Shown one piece after another: positions 1 to 9,049 of a stretch of 64,000 nucleotides of DNA. The notes beneath the pieces are model-generated. The model was given only the letters and a program-made list of their open reading frames with translations. It ran no database searches and was not told the origin of the DNA. Both the position numbers and the translations under genes were made by a program. Positions within the stretch are counted from its first letter, which is position 1; the number at the start of each line of letters is the position of its first letter. Source of the DNA: Streptomyces nitrosporeus (GTDB lineage: Bacteria; Actinomycetota; Actinomycetes; Streptomycetales; Streptomycetaceae). The DNA lies in contig NZ_CP023702.1 in assembly GCF_008704555.1 (NCBI RefSeq), forward strand, positions 6,052,001 through 6,116,000, written 5' to 3'.

Positions 1-2
1 CC

Positions 3-74
3 GTGGTGATCGTCTTCGCCTTCATCCAGAAGTGGCTCATCACCGGCTTCAGCGCCGGCGCCGTGAAGGGATGA
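3..74 (+). CDS. Carbohydrate ABC transporter permease, C-terminal end (partial)
   Basis: Only the last 23 codons are in the window, ending in TGA. The tail (FIQKWLITGFSAGAVKG) has the hydrophobic-then-basic ending typical of MalG-type inner-membrane permeases; similar ...GAVKG/S endings close many actinomycete sugar permeases, including the fragment at 38225. Its stop overlaps the ATG of the oxidoreductase by four bases (ATGA), so the two are translationally coupled. The sugar-binding lipoprotein downstream at 3747 is the likely partner. The assignment rests on this short tail plus context. Confidence 0.75.
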   Translation: MVIVFAFIQKWLITGFSAGAVKG

Positions 75-1258
75 GGAACGTGCCGACACACGCCACCACC
101 CCCCTCCCCATCGTCCTGGCCGGAGCCCGGGGACACGGACGCTGGCACCTCGCCAACATCCGCCGGCTCCAGCACCAGGGCCTGGTCAGGCTGGCCGGCG
201 TCTGCGAACTGAACCCGCTCACCGACACCGAACTGGAGGCGTTCGTCGGGGAGATGCCCGAGCAGTCCGGCGACTTCGGGGCGCTCCTGGACTCCACCGG
301 CGCCCGCGCCGCCGTCATCTGCACCCCGATCCCCACCCACACCGCGCTGGCACTGACCGCGGCGGCCCGCGGTGTCCACCTCCTCCTGGAGAAGCCGCCC
401 GCCGCGACCTTCGACGACTACGCCCGGATGGCTGACGGCGTACGGGAGGCGGGCATCGCCTGCCAGGTCGGCTTCCAGTCCTTCGGCTCACACGCCGTGC
501 CCGCCGTCAAGGAACTCGTACGTTCCGGCGCCATCGGCGAACTGAAGGGGATCGGCGCCGCCGGGGCCTGGGTCCGAGACGACCTCTACTTCCGGCGGGC
601 GCCGTGGGCGGGCCGCCGCAGGCTCGGCACCACCGACGTGGTCGACGGGGTGCTCACCAACCCGCTGGCCCACGCCGTCGCCACCGCACTCGAACTCGCG
701 GACCGGGGAACGGCCGAGGACGTCCTGTCCATCGAGACCGAACTCTTCCGGGCCCACGACATCGAGGCCGACGACACCAGCTGCGTCCGTGTCACCACCA
801 CCGGGGGCCTCCCCGTCACCGCGGCGGTCACCCTCTGCGCCGAACAGGCCGGGGAACCCTATGTGATCGTCCACGGCGACCGGGGCCGGATCACCTTCTG
901 GTACAAGCAGGACCAGGTCCTGGTCCAGCGCGCCGGACACGGCCCCGAGGAGACCGTGCACGGGCGGACCGACCTGCTGGAGAACCTCGTCGGCCACCTG
1001 GTGCGGGGCACCGCACTGCTCGTACCGCCCGAGCGCACCGGCGCCTTCATGCGGGTCGTCGAGGCCGTGCGCACCGCCCCCGAGCCGGCCGCCCTCCCCC
1101 AGGACGTCTGGCACACCCTGCCCGCCGGCACCGGCGACGGCGTACGGCGCGTCGTGCCCGGCATCGACGCCCTGGTCGCCGCCGGGGCGGACACCCTCAG
1201 CCTCTTCTCCGAACTAGGCGCCCCCTGGGCGCGGCACAGCGAGGTGAGCACCCCATGA
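71..1258 (+). CDS. Gfo/Idh/MocA family oxidoreductase
   Basis: Predicted 395-residue NAD(P)-dependent sugar or inositol-type dehydrogenase, cytoplasmic. The N-terminal Rossmann fold begins with a G-x-x-G-x-G loop (G18, G21, G23), and the family EKP motif is at residues 107-109, where the lysine is the usual catalytic residue. The C-terminal half is the expected alpha/beta dimerisation and substrate domain. The start is the ATG overlapping the permease stop; an ATG at 32 would run deep into the permease gene. The stop overlaps the next ATG by four bases. Within an operon of permease, PmoA-like protein and GH43 it probably oxidises or epimerises an imported sugar, but the substrate cannot be read from the sequence. 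Confidence 0.9.
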   Translation: MRNVPTHATTPLPIVLAGARGHGRWHLANIRRLQHQGLVRLAGVCELNPLTDTELEAFVGEMPEQSGDFGALLDSTGARAAVICTPIPTHTALALTAAARGVHLLLEKPPAATFDDYARMADGVREAGIACQVGFQSFGSHAVPAVKELVRSGAIGELKGIGAAGAWVRDDLYFRRAPWAGRRRLGTTDVVDGVLTNPLAHAVATALELADRGTAEDVLSIETELFRAHDIEADDTSCVRVTTTGGLPVTAAVTLCAEQAGEPYVIVHGDRGRITFWYKQDQVLVQRAGHGPEETVHGRTDLLENLVGHLVRGTALLVPPERTGAFMRVVEAVRTAPEPAALPQDVWHTLPAGTGDGVRRVVPGIDALVAAGADTLSLFSELGAPWARHSEVSTP

Positions 1259-2082
1259 CCACCACCGCCCTCCTCAGCTGCGGCGGGCGCCCCGTCGGCC
1301 GCTACACCTACGGCGGCGAGGCGGTCACCCGCCCCTATCTCCACCCCGTCACCACCCTCGCCGGCGTCCCCGTCACCGAGGAACGCCCCGCCGACCACAT
1401 CCACCACCTCGGTGTCTCCGTCGCCGTCCCCGACGTCGCCGGGTACAACTTCTGGGGCGGCCGTACCTACGTCCGCGGCCAGGGCCCCACCGCACTCGAC
1501 AACCACGGGGCACAGCGCCACCTCGGCTGGAAGCTCCGCGACCCGGACGGCTTCGTGGAGGAACTCGGCTGGGAGGCCGGCGGCGCCGAACTCCTGCGCG
1601 AGCACCGGACGGTGGCCGCCGTCGAGCTCACCGGCACCGCCTGGGCGCTGGACCTCTCCTTCTCGCTCACCAACCGCGGCGAGAAGGACCTGTCCATCGG
1701 CAGCCCCGCCACCAACGGCCGCCCCGGCGCCGGGTACGGCGGCTTCTTCTGGCGCGCCCCGAAGGAACCCGCCGCCCCCGCCGTCTTCAGCGGCACCCTC
1801 GACGGCGAGGAGGCCGTGCACGGCAGGGCCGCCGACTGGCTGGCGCTCGCCGGCGACGGCTGGACCCTGGTCTTCGCCGGGGCCACCGAGGAGACCCGGC
1901 GCGACCCGTGGTTCGTGCGGACCACCGAGTACCCGGGCGTCGGCTCCTCCCTCGCGGCCGGCACCCGGCTCCCCGTACCCGCCGGGGCCACCGTCGTCCG
2001 CCGCGTCGTCACCGTCGTCGCCGACGGCCGGCTCGACCGGGAGGCCGCAGCCGCCCACGTCCGCAAGGTGGTCACCGCGTGA
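1255..2082 (+). CDS. PmoA-like (DUF6807) family protein
   Basis: 275-residue cytoplasmic protein resembling the DUF6807 family, often labelled methane oxygenase PmoA by historical misnaming. It has a mostly beta composition with an early histidine cluster (H48-I-H50-H51, in DHIHHLGVSV) and a glycine/phenylalanine stretch (GYGGFFWRAP) typical of the family. It has no signal peptide or membrane helix, so it is not a particulate methane monooxygenase subunit. The family is repeatedly found beside Gfo/Idh/MocA enzymes in carbohydrate operons, as here, and its biochemical role is unsettled. Start and stop both overlap neighbours by four bases. Confidence 0.75.
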   Translation: MTTTALLSCGGRPVGRYTYGGEAVTRPYLHPVTTLAGVPVTEERPADHIHHLGVSVAVPDVAGYNFWGGRTYVRGQGPTALDNHGAQRHLGWKLRDPDGFVEELGWEAGGAELLREHRTVAAVELTGTAWALDLSFSLTNRGEKDLSIGSPATNGRPGAGYGGFFWRAPKEPAAPAVFSGTLDGEEAVHGRAADWLALAGDGWTLVFAGATEETRRDPWFVRTTEYPGVGSSLAAGTRLPVPAGATVVRRVVTVVADGRLDREAAAAHVRKVVTA

Positions 2083-3644
2083 ACCCGCCCTGGACCGCCG
2101 ACCTCGGTGACGGCACCTACCGCAACCCGGTGCTGAACGCCGACTGGTCGGACCCCGACGTCGTGAGCGTGGGGGAGGACCACTACCTCACCGCCTCCAG
2201 CTTCGGCCGGTTCCCGGGGCTGCCCCTGCTGCACTCCCGGGACCTGGTCAACTGGACCCTGGCCGGCCACGCCCTCGACCGCCTGGAGCCCGCCTCCGAG
2301 TTCGTCGTCCCCCGCCACGACTGCGGGGTGTGGGCGCCCTCGCTGCGGCACCACGCCGGACGCTTCTGGATCTTCTGGGGCGACCCCGACCACGGCATCC
2401 AGCAGGTCAACGCCGAGCGCGTCGAGGGACCGTGGACCGCGCCGCACCTGGTCAAGGCGGGCAAGGGCCTCATCGACGCCTGCCCGCTGTGGGACGAGGA
2501 GACCGGCGAGGCCTACCTCGTACACGCCTGGGCCAAGTCCCGCTCCGGCGTCAAGAACCGGCTGACCGGCCACCGGATGAGCCCCGACGGGCGCACCCTG
2601 CTCGACGAGGGCACCACCCTGGTCGACGCGGACACCATCCCCGGCTGGTTCACCCTGGAAGGCCCCAAGCTCTACCGCCACGACGGCTGGTTCTGGATCC
2701 TCGCCCCCGCCGGAGGCGTGGAGACGGGCTGGCAGGGAGCCTTCCGCTCCCGCGACTTCTTCGGACCGTACGAGGAACGCGTCGTCCTGGAACAGGGCCG
2801 TACCGCCGTCAACGGCCCCCACCAGGGCGGCTGGGTCCGCACCGCGGCCGGAGAGGACTGGTTCCTGCACTTCCAGTCCAAGGGCGCCTACGGCCGGGTC
2901 GTCCACCTCCAGCCGATGCGCTGGAGCGAGGACGGCTGGCCCGTCATCGGGGACGCGGGCGAACCCGTCGCCGTGCACCGCAAGCCCACCGCCCCGGCGC
3001 AGCCCGTGACCGCGCCGGCCTCCGGTGACACCTTCCCCGGCGGCCGGCCCGGCCCGCAGTGGCAGTGGACGGCCGACCCCCGGCCGGAGTGGACCGGGGA
3101 GCACGACGGGCACGGGCTGCGGCTCACCTGCGTACCGACCGCCTACGCCCACGACCTGCGGGTCCTGCCCAGCGTCCTGGTCCAGCGGCTGCCCGCCGAG
3201 GAGTTCACCGCGGAGGTGGACCTCGCCCTGCACAGCGGCGTACCCGGAGCCAACGCCGGACTCGCCGTGCTCGGCGACGCCTTCAGCTGGATCGGCCTGG
3301 AGGCCGGCCCCGACGGCACACCGCTGCTCGTCCACCGGTACGCCGAAGGCGTCGCCGAACACGAACGGGACGCCGAGTACTCCCGCCCGGCACCCGGCGG
3401 ACGGGCCCGGCTGCGCGTCGAGGTCACCACCGGGGCGCGCTGCCGCTTCCTCGCCGACACCGGCGACGGCTTCCGCCCCTCGGGCCAGGTCTTCGCCGCC
3501 ACCCCGTGGCGCTGGGTCGGAGCCCTGCTCGGCCTCTTCGCCACCGCGCCGGCGGGCACAGAACCCGCCGGAACGGCCCACTTCACCGACTTCCGTACCG
3601 CCGCACCCGCTCCCGCCGGCAGCGGCACCCGCACGGGCGCCTGA
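2079..3644 (+). CDS. Glycoside hydrolase family 43 protein
   Basis: 521-residue GH43 enzyme starting at the GTG that overlaps the PmoA-like stop. The three acidic residues of the five-bladed propeller are recognisable: D25 in the N-terminal WSDPDV motif (general base), D133 in LIDACPLW (pKa modulator) and E194 in FTLEGPKLY (general acid). Residues of about 315-515 form a concanavalin-like C-terminal domain as in GH43 beta-xylosidases. No signal peptide is visible, so it probably acts inside the cell on imported oligosaccharides. Family members cut beta-xylosides or alpha-arabinosides. The pectinolytic neighbours make arabinan or galactan side chains plausible, but this is inference. Confidence 0.9.
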   Translation: MNPPWTADLGDGTYRNPVLNADWSDPDVVSVGEDHYLTASSFGRFPGLPLLHSRDLVNWTLAGHALDRLEPASEFVVPRHDCGVWAPSLRHHAGRFWIFWGDPDHGIQQVNAERVEGPWTAPHLVKAGKGLIDACPLWDEETGEAYLVHAWAKSRSGVKNRLTGHRMSPDGRTLLDEGTTLVDADTIPGWFTLEGPKLYRHDGWFWILAPAGGVETGWQGAFRSRDFFGPYEERVVLEQGRTAVNGPHQGGWVRTAAGEDWFLHFQSKGAYGRVVHLQPMRWSEDGWPVIGDAGEPVAVHRKPTAPAQPVTAPASGDTFPGGRPGPQWQWTADPRPEWTGEHDGHGLRLTCVPTAYAHDLRVLPSVLVQRLPAEEFTAEVDLALHSGVPGANAGLAVLGDAFSWIGLEAGPDGTPLLVHRYAEGVAEHERDAEYSRPAPGGRARLRVEVTTGARCRFLADTGDGFRPSGQVFAATPWRWVGALLGLFATAPAGTEPAGTAHFTDFRTAAPAPAGSGTRTGA

Positions 3645-3746
3645 GCCCGCCCCCCGACCGCCCCCCACGGCACGTACCGAACAGCACCCATCGAACAGCA
3701 CCTGCGACACCAGCATTCACGACAGATCGAGAGAGAAGAGCCGACG

Positions 3747-5081
3747 ATGACCATCTCGAAGACGCAGCGGGGGCGCGCCGCGGCCGCGGTCTCCCTCACG
3801 GCGGTGCTCGCCCTGACGGCCACCGCGTGCGGTGACGACGGCACCAGCTCCGGCAGCGACGGCAGCGGCAAGGGCGAGATCACCTTCTGGGACAACAACG
3901 GTGGTCCGCGCACCGCCATCTGGACCGAGATCATCAAGGACTTCGAGAAGAAGTACCCGGACATCAAGGTCAAGTACGTCCCGATCCCGATCGCCGACGT
4001 CCAGTCGAAGTACGACACGGCCATCGCGGGCGGCGGTCTGCCCGATGTCGGCGGTGTCGGCACCGCCTACCTCGCCAACATGGTGTCGCAGGAGGCCCTG
4101 GAACCCCTCAACGACCGGATCGAGGACTCCACGCTCCAGGGCAAGCTGGTCGAGAGCATGGTGGCCAGCGTCACCTCGGCCGCGGGCCGCGGGGACGACA
4201 TGTACACCGTGCCGACCTCCGCGAACAACGGTGTCCTGTGGTACCGCACCGACCTGTTCGAGGCGGCCGGGCTGGAGGCGCCCACCACCTGGGCCAAGTT
4301 CTACGAGGCCGCGGACAAGCTGACCGACGCCAAGAACAACAAGTTCGGCTACACCATCCGCGGCGGGGCGGGCTCCATCGCCCAGGCCCTGGACGCCGTC
4401 TACGGCCAGAGCGGCATCACCTCGTTCTGGGACGGCGACAAGACGACGCTCAACGACCCCAAGAACGTCGAGGCGCTGGAGAAGTACGCCGGCCTCTTCA
4501 AGAAGACGACGCCGGCCGCCGACGTCAACAACGACTTCACGAAGATGGTCGCCCAGTGGGACACCGGCACCATCGGCATGCTGAGCCACAACCTCGGCTC
4601 CTACCAGGACCACCTCAAGGCGCTCGGCGAGGAGAAGTTCGCCGGCATCCCCGCCCCCATCGGGGACAGCGGCACCCGCGTCCAGGTCTCCAACCCCGTC
4701 GACGGTCTCGGCCTCTTCAAGTCCAGCGAGAACAAGGACGCGGCCTGGAAGTTCATCGAGTTCGCGGCCTCCCACGAGTCCAACAGCAAGTGGAACGAGT
4801 CCGCGGGCGCCATCCCGGCCAACACCGAGGCCGCCAAGGACCCGTGGATCAAGGAGTCCGAGCCGACCTCCCTGGCCGCCGGTGCCCTCACCGACGGTTC
4901 CACCAAGGTCGTGGACCTGCCGTACTACCTGCCGGACTGGAACAACATCAGCAAGGCCGACAACGAGCCCGAGTTCCAGAAGCTGCTGCTCGGCAAGATC
5001 ACGGCCAAGGACTTCCTGGACAAGATGGCCGATGAGCTGAACGAGGCCAACAAGGAGTGGCAGGAGCGGAGCAACGGCTGA
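3747..5081 (+). CDS. Sugar ABC transporter substrate-binding lipoprotein
   Basis: 444-residue extracellular solute-binding protein of the family 1 (MalE-like) type. The N-terminus has a lipoprotein signal: a basic start, a hydrophobic stretch and a lipobox ending LTATAC, so C28 is the expected lipidated cysteine, followed by a Gly/Ser/Asp-rich linker. The body carries the family's early GEITFWDNNG and late SNPVDGLGLFKSSENKDAAW regions. A purine-rich ribosome-binding site (gagagaagag) precedes the ATG. It lies about 100 bp after GH43 and is followed by a strong hairpin, so it is probably the last gene of the transporter operon. The ligand is likely a plant-derived oligosaccharide. Confidence 0.93.
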   Translation: MTISKTQRGRAAAAVSLTAVLALTATACGDDGTSSGSDGSGKGEITFWDNNGGPRTAIWTEIIKDFEKKYPDIKVKYVPIPIADVQSKYDTAIAGGGLPDVGGVGTAYLANMVSQEALEPLNDRIEDSTLQGKLVESMVASVTSAAGRGDDMYTVPTSANNGVLWYRTDLFEAAGLEAPTTWAKFYEAADKLTDAKNNKFGYTIRGGAGSIAQALDAVYGQSGITSFWDGDKTTLNDPKNVEALEKYAGLFKKTTPAADVNNDFTKMVAQWDTGTIGMLSHNLGSYQDHLKALGEEKFAGIPAPIGDSGTRVQVSNPVDGLGLFKSSENKDAAWKFIEFAASHESNSKWNESAGAIPANTEAAKDPWIKESEPTSLAAGALTDGSTKVVDLPYYLPDWNNISKADNEPEFQKLLLGKITAKDFLDKMADELNEANKEWQERSNG

Positions 5082-5117
5082 GCCGTCCCTCCCGCCACGG
5101 CCGGCACCCCGATGACC

Positions 5118-5162
5118 GGGGGACCGGCGGCGGTCAGGGTCGCGCCCCGCCGCCGGTCCCCC
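5118..5162 (+). terminator. Strong hairpin after the solute-binding protein gene
   Basis: Perfect 16-bp GC-rich inverted repeat, arms 5118-5133 and 5147-5162 with a 13-nt loop, starting 37 bases after the stop. There is no T-run, as is common in Streptomyces terminators. It separates the transporter operon from the esterase gene. Confidence 0.7.
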
Positions 5163-5275
5163 CTCAACCGTGCACAATCGGTACGCGCGTCACACACGCC
5201 CTTCACGTCACGCGCAGCTTTCACAGGTCCCGGCAACCCGGGACTCCCAGAGGTCCGAGAGAGGCAGTACCACCT

Positions 5276-6112
5276 GTGTCACTCACCCGCAGACAGACCG
5301 CAGCCGCGCTCCTGGCGCTGCCGCTCGCGCTGATCGCCACCCCCGCCGTCGCCCAGCAGGCCGGCTCCGGCGGCAGCAAGCCCCGGCTCCGCACCCTGCA
5401 CATCGCGGGTGACTCCACGGCCGCACAGAAATACGCCGACGCCGCACCGGAAACCGGTTGGGGCATGGCCCTCCCGTTCTTCCTCGGCCGTCACCTCGCG
5501 GTCGCCAACCACGCCGTCAACGGCCGCAGTTCCAAGAGCTTCATCGACGAGGGCCGCCTCACCGCCCTGCTGCACCGCGTCGCCCCCGGCGACCTCGTCC
5601 TGGTCCAGTTCGGGCACAACGACGAGAAGACCGAGGACCCGGCCCGCGGCACGGACCCCTGGACCACCTACCAGCAGTACCTGCGCCAGTACCTCGACGG
5701 CGCCCGCAGGCGCCGGGCGCAGCCGGTCCTGATCACCCCGGTGGAGCGCCGCAGGTTCGCCGCCGACGGCACCGCCAAGCCCACCCACGGGGAGTACCCG
5801 GCGGCGATGCGCGCCCTGGCCGCCGAGGAAGGGGTGCCGCTGATCGACATGCAGGCCCTCTCCCTGGCCCGCTGGCAGGGACTCGGCCCGGACGGGACCG
5901 AGGCCCTGTTCAACTGGCTGGAACCCGGCGAGTCGCCGAACTACCCCGACGGCCGCCAGGACAACACCCACTTCAGCCCCGCCGGTGCCGTCGAGGTGGC
6001 CCGGATGACCACCCGCGCACTCCGGGACCGGGGAGTGCTCGTCCCGGGCGACGTCCGCAGTCTCGGCGCGCCGGTCTCCGGGCACCGGATCGTCTGGCCG
6101 CAGCCCGCCTGA
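5276..6112 (+). CDS. Secreted rhamnogalacturonan acetylesterase (CE12, SGNH/GDSL hydrolase)
   Basis: 278 residues from a GTG start. An Arg-Arg pair (R5, R6) followed by a hydrophobic stretch and an AVA-type cleavage region near residue 26 indicates export, possibly by Tat. The SGNH blocks are clear: block I IAGDSTAAQK with nucleophile S47, block III QFGHNDEK, and the terminal DNTHFS motif with D229 and H232 completing the triad. This matches CE12 enzymes that remove acetyl groups from the rhamnogalacturonan backbone of pectin. Hairpins on both sides suggest a separate transcript. Its work fits with the pectate lyase and pectinesterase that follow. Confidence 0.88.
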   Translation: MSLTRRQTAAALLALPLALIATPAVAQQAGSGGSKPRLRTLHIAGDSTAAQKYADAAPETGWGMALPFFLGRHLAVANHAVNGRSSKSFIDEGRLTALLHRVAPGDLVLVQFGHNDEKTEDPARGTDPWTTYQQYLRQYLDGARRRRAQPVLITPVERRRFAADGTAKPTHGEYPAAMRALAAEEGVPLIDMQALSLARWQGLGPDGTEALFNWLEPGESPNYPDGRQDNTHFSPAGAVEVARMTTRALRDRGVLVPGDVRSLGAPVSGHRIVWPQPA

Positions 6113-6143
6113 GCCGGCACCCCGCCACGCCGGCGTGGCACCG

Positions 6144-6170
6144 GGGCCGTCCTCCTCGCGGGGACGGCCC
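6144..6170 (+). terminator. Hairpin after the CE12 esterase gene
   Basis: Nine-bp perfect stem (6144-6152 with 6162-6170) and a 9-nt loop, preceded by a 14-bp perfect palindrome at 6125-6138. Both lie within 60 bases of the esterase stop. Confidence 0.55.
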
Positions 6171-6235
6171 GACGGGCCCGCCCCGCCGGCACCACCCGCC
6201 CCGCCCGTACCGCCGGACCGCACCGCCCGCGTCCG

Positions 6236-6348
6236 GCCGTACCACCCGCACCACCCGCGTACCGCTCATGCCGTGCGCGTACCGCCCGCACCACGTGTAC
6301 CGCCCGCACCACGCGTACCCACCGCACCACGCATACCGCTTGCGACGC
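6236..6348 (+). repeat. Imperfect 18-20 bp tandem repeat, about six copies
   Basis: Degenerate tandem array with core GCGTACCGCCCGCACCAC, between the esterase and pectate lyase genes. Units begin near 6236, 6256, 6276, 6295, 6313 and 6331. The third to fifth copies are the best conserved and the outer ones decay. The surrounding 6171-6497 has no convincing gene. Confidence 0.7.
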
Positions 6349-6497
6349 TTCCGCGACGTCCGCGCGGTGCCGGCCGGTACCGCCCCGGCCGCGTCCTGGG
6401 CCTCCGGCGCCCAGGGCCGCCCGCAGAACCCCACCCCCCGCGCGCACCACCCGCACCACCTCACCAGTCATTCCCGTACGACAGTGAAGGATCCGTC

Positions 6498-7841
6498 ATG
6501 CCCGCACGCATGCGAAACGTCCGCGCCATCGCCGTGGTGATGGGCTGTGCCTCGCTCGCCCTCGCCGTGAGCGTCCCCGCCCAGGCCGCCCACGGCCACG
6601 GCCACGGCAACGGCCACAAGGGGATCGAGCGCGCCGTCCTCCCCGAGGGCGACGGCTGGGCCGCCGCCGAGGGCTCCACCACCGGTGGCGCGAACGCCAC
6701 CCCGGACCACGTCTACACGGTCACCAACCGCGCCGAGCTGATCGCCGCGTTCCGGGACGCCGGCGACGCCCCCAAGATCGTCAGGATCGCGGGCACCGTC
6801 CACGGCAACTCCGACGCCAACGGCACCCCGATCGGCTGCGAGGACTACCAGCAGGACGGTTACACCCTGGAGAAGTACCTCGCCGCCTACGACCCGGCGG
6901 TCTGGGGCACCGAGGAGGTGCCCTCCGGCCCGCTGGAGGACGCCCGCGCGGCGTCCGCGAAGCTCCAGGCGGCCGCCGTCAACGTCAACGTCCCGTCCAA
7001 CACCACGCTCGTCGGCGTCGGCGAGAACCCGACGGTCATCGGCGCGAGCCTCCAGGTGAAGGGCGTCTCCAACGTCATCATCCGCAACATCAACTTCGAG
7101 GACACCTACGACTGCTTCCCCCAGTGGGACCCCACCGACGGTGACAACGGCGCCTGGAACTCCGAGTACGACAACCTCGTCGTCTACGGCTCCGACCACG
7201 TCTGGGTCGACCACAACACCTTCAGCGACGGCGACCGTCCCGACGCCGGCCAGCCGTACTACTTCGGCCAGGTCTACCAGCAGCACGACGGCCTCTTCGA
7301 CATCGTCCGCGGCGCCGACCTGGTCACCGTCTCCTGGAACGTCCTCAAGGACCACGACAAGACCATGCTCATCGGCAACAGCGACAAGGCCGGTGACACC
7401 GACCGGGGCAAGCTCCGCGTCACGCTGCACCACAACCTCTTCAAGGACGTGAAGGAGCGCGCGCCCCGCGTCCGCTTCGGCCAGGTCGACTCGTACAACA
7501 ACCACTTCGTCGCCACCAGGGGTGCCGCCTACGGCTACACCTACGGCATCGGCGCCGAATCGCACCTGGTCGCCGAGCACAACGCGTTCACCGTGCCCAA
7601 GGGCTTCGACAAGGCCACCATCCTCAAGAAGTGGTCGGAGTCCTCCCTCACCGCGGGCGGCAACTACGTCAACGGCCGCAAGACCGACCTGATAGCCGTG
7701 CACAACGCGGGCGTCCCCACCGAGCACCTCACCGAGGGCGCCGGCTGGACCCCGACGCTCCGCACCAAGGTCAACCACCCGCTCGTCGTCCCCGTACTCG
7801 TGGGTCTGAAGGCCGGCGCCGGCAAGGCGCGCGCCAACTGA
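6498..7841 (+). CDS. Secreted pectate lyase (PL1)
   Basis: 447-residue secreted enzyme that cleaves polygalacturonate by beta-elimination. A Sec signal ends at about A30 (SVPAQA), followed by an unusual His/Gly-rich stretch at residues 32-40. The parallel beta-helix core carries the PL1 signatures WVDHNTFSDG (Ca2+ region) and R321-A-P-R-V-R326, the RxPxxR motif containing the catalytic arginine. The ATG at 6498 gives the canonical signal peptide. It sits between the CE12 esterase and the pectin methylesterase; deacetylation and demethylation expose its substrate. A 12-bp hairpin follows the stop. Confidence 0.92.
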   Translation: MPARMRNVRAIAVVMGCASLALAVSVPAQAAHGHGHGNGHKGIERAVLPEGDGWAAAEGSTTGGANATPDHVYTVTNRAELIAAFRDAGDAPKIVRIAGTVHGNSDANGTPIGCEDYQQDGYTLEKYLAAYDPAVWGTEEVPSGPLEDARAASAKLQAAAVNVNVPSNTTLVGVGENPTVIGASLQVKGVSNVIIRNINFEDTYDCFPQWDPTDGDNGAWNSEYDNLVVYGSDHVWVDHNTFSDGDRPDAGQPYYFGQVYQQHDGLFDIVRGADLVTVSWNVLKDHDKTMLIGNSDKAGDTDRGKLRVTLHHNLFKDVKERAPRVRFGQVDSYNNHFVATRGAAYGYTYGIGAESHLVAEHNAFTVPKGFDKATILKKWSESSLTAGGNYVNGRKTDLIAVHNAGVPTEHLTEGAGWTPTLRTKVNHPLVVPVLVGLKAGAGKARAN

Positions 7842-7854
7842 CCCACCCCTGACC

Positions 7855-7906
7855 GGCCGGAGCGGCACCGCACCCTTCCACCACCCCGGAAGGCGCCGCT
7901 CCGGCC
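7855..7906 (+). terminator. Hairpin after the pectate lyase gene
   Basis: Perfect 12-bp outer stem (7855-7866 with 7895-7906) enclosing a further short CCTTCC/GGAAGG pairing. It starts 14 bases after the stop. Confidence 0.65.
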
Positions 7907-7945
7907 AGCCCGCCCCACCCCCCGCACGGACCAAGGAGTACCGCC

Positions 7946-9049
7946 ATGCCCAGCAGACGCAGCGCCCTGTCCCTGCTCGCCGGCGCGGGTGCCGCCCTCG
8001 CCCTCTCCACCCCCGCCGCCCAGGCCCGGCCCGCCCGCCCCCGCCCCTTCGGCCGCTACGGCTCACCCGGCCGCCGCCTCGACCCGCTCACCCTGTACGT
8101 CGACCCGCACGGCCGCGGCGACCACACCGACGTACGCGCGGCCCTCGCCGCGGCCACCGGTACCGGGCACACCCTGGTCATCGCCCCCGGCACCTACCGC
8201 GGCACGCTCTCGGTGTCCGCCTCGCGGACCGGCCTCACCCTCATCGGCGCGAGCGGCGACCCCCGCGACACCGTCATCGTGTACGACAACGCGGCCGGCA
8301 CCCCCAAGCCCGACGGCTCCGGCACGCTCGGCACCAGCGGCTCGGCCACCGTCACCGTCCAGGCCGCGGACTTCACCGCCCGCGACCTGACCTTCGCCAA
8401 CGACTGGCTGCGCTCGGACAACCCCGGGTACACCGGTACCCAGGCCGTCGCCATCAAGGTCCAGGGCGACCGCTCGGCGTTCCACGGCTGCCGCTTCCTC
8501 GGCCACCAGGACACGCTCTACGCCGACTCCCTCTCCCTCACCTCGTTCGCCCGGCAGTACTACCGGGACTGCTACATGGAGGGCGACGTCGACTTCGTGT
8601 TCGGCCGGGCCACCGCCGTCTACGACCGCTGCCACTTCCGCACCCTGACCCGCACCGACCTGGCCGCGGCCCCCTACGGCTTCGTCTTCGCGCCCAGCAC
8701 CGCCGGGCCCAACCCGCACGGTTACCTGGTCCTGCGCTCCCGCGTCACCAGCACCGCCCCCGACGGCTACTACAAGCTGGCCCGCCCCTGGGTGCCCTCC
8801 TCCGACCCCACCGCCCACCCCATGCTGACCGTCCGGGACAGCCACCTCGGCGCCGGCATCGACGCGGCCGCCCCGTACGGCACCATGTCCGCCGGATTCC
8901 CCTGGCAGGAACAGCGCTTCGCCGAGTACCGCAACACCGGCCCCGGCGCCCGGACCACCGTCCCCGGCAACCGCCCCCAGCTGAGCCGGTCCGAGGCCCG
9001 TGCCCACACCCCGGCCGCCTACCTCGGCGACTGGTGCCCCTACGCGTGA
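7946..9049 (+). CDS. Secreted pectinesterase (CE8)
   Basis: 367-residue pectin methylesterase that removes methyl groups from homogalacturonan so that pectate lyase can act. The N-terminus has a twin-arginine-like signal (R4 R5, then a hydrophobic run to about residue 24). Catalytic elements are visible: HQDTL with Q188 and D189 (general acid), GDVDFVFG with D216 (nucleophile), and LARPW with R280 and W282. The ribosome-binding site is aaggag before the ATG. The TGA overlaps the GTG of the downstream esterase, so the two are coupled. Confidence 0.92.
   Translation: MPSRRSALSLLAGAGAALALSTPAAQARPARPRPFGRYGSPGRRLDPLTLYVDPHGRGDHTDVRAALAAATGTGHTLVIAPGTYRGTLSVSASRTGLTLIGASGDPRDTVIVYDNAAGTPKPDGSGTLGTSGSATVTVQAADFTARDLTFANDWLRSDNPGYTGTQAVAIKVQGDRSAFHGCRFLGHQDTLYADSLSLTSFARQYYRDCYMEGDVDFVFGRATAVYDRCHFRTLTRTDLAAAPYGFVFAPSTAGPNPHGYLVLRSRVTSTAPDGYYKLARPWVPSSDPTAHPMLTVRDSHLGAGIDAAAPYGTMSAGFPWQEQRFAEYRNTGPGARTTVPGNRPQLSRSEARAHTPAAYLGDWCPYA

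Noticed and set aside
604..1250. Long open frames overlapping the oxidoreductase and many other genes on both strands
   Set aside because: They are shadow frames of GC-rich coding DNA: Arg/Pro/Ala- or Gly/Val-rich, low complexity, without motifs, and contradicted by the clear protein families in the true frames.
1255..2082. Methane monooxygenase subunit
   Set aside because: The family name is misleading: there are no membrane helices and the gene is in a carbohydrate operon.
6236..6348. CRISPR-like array
   Set aside because: Units are contiguous, 18-20 bp and degenerate, with no spacers and no cas genes.
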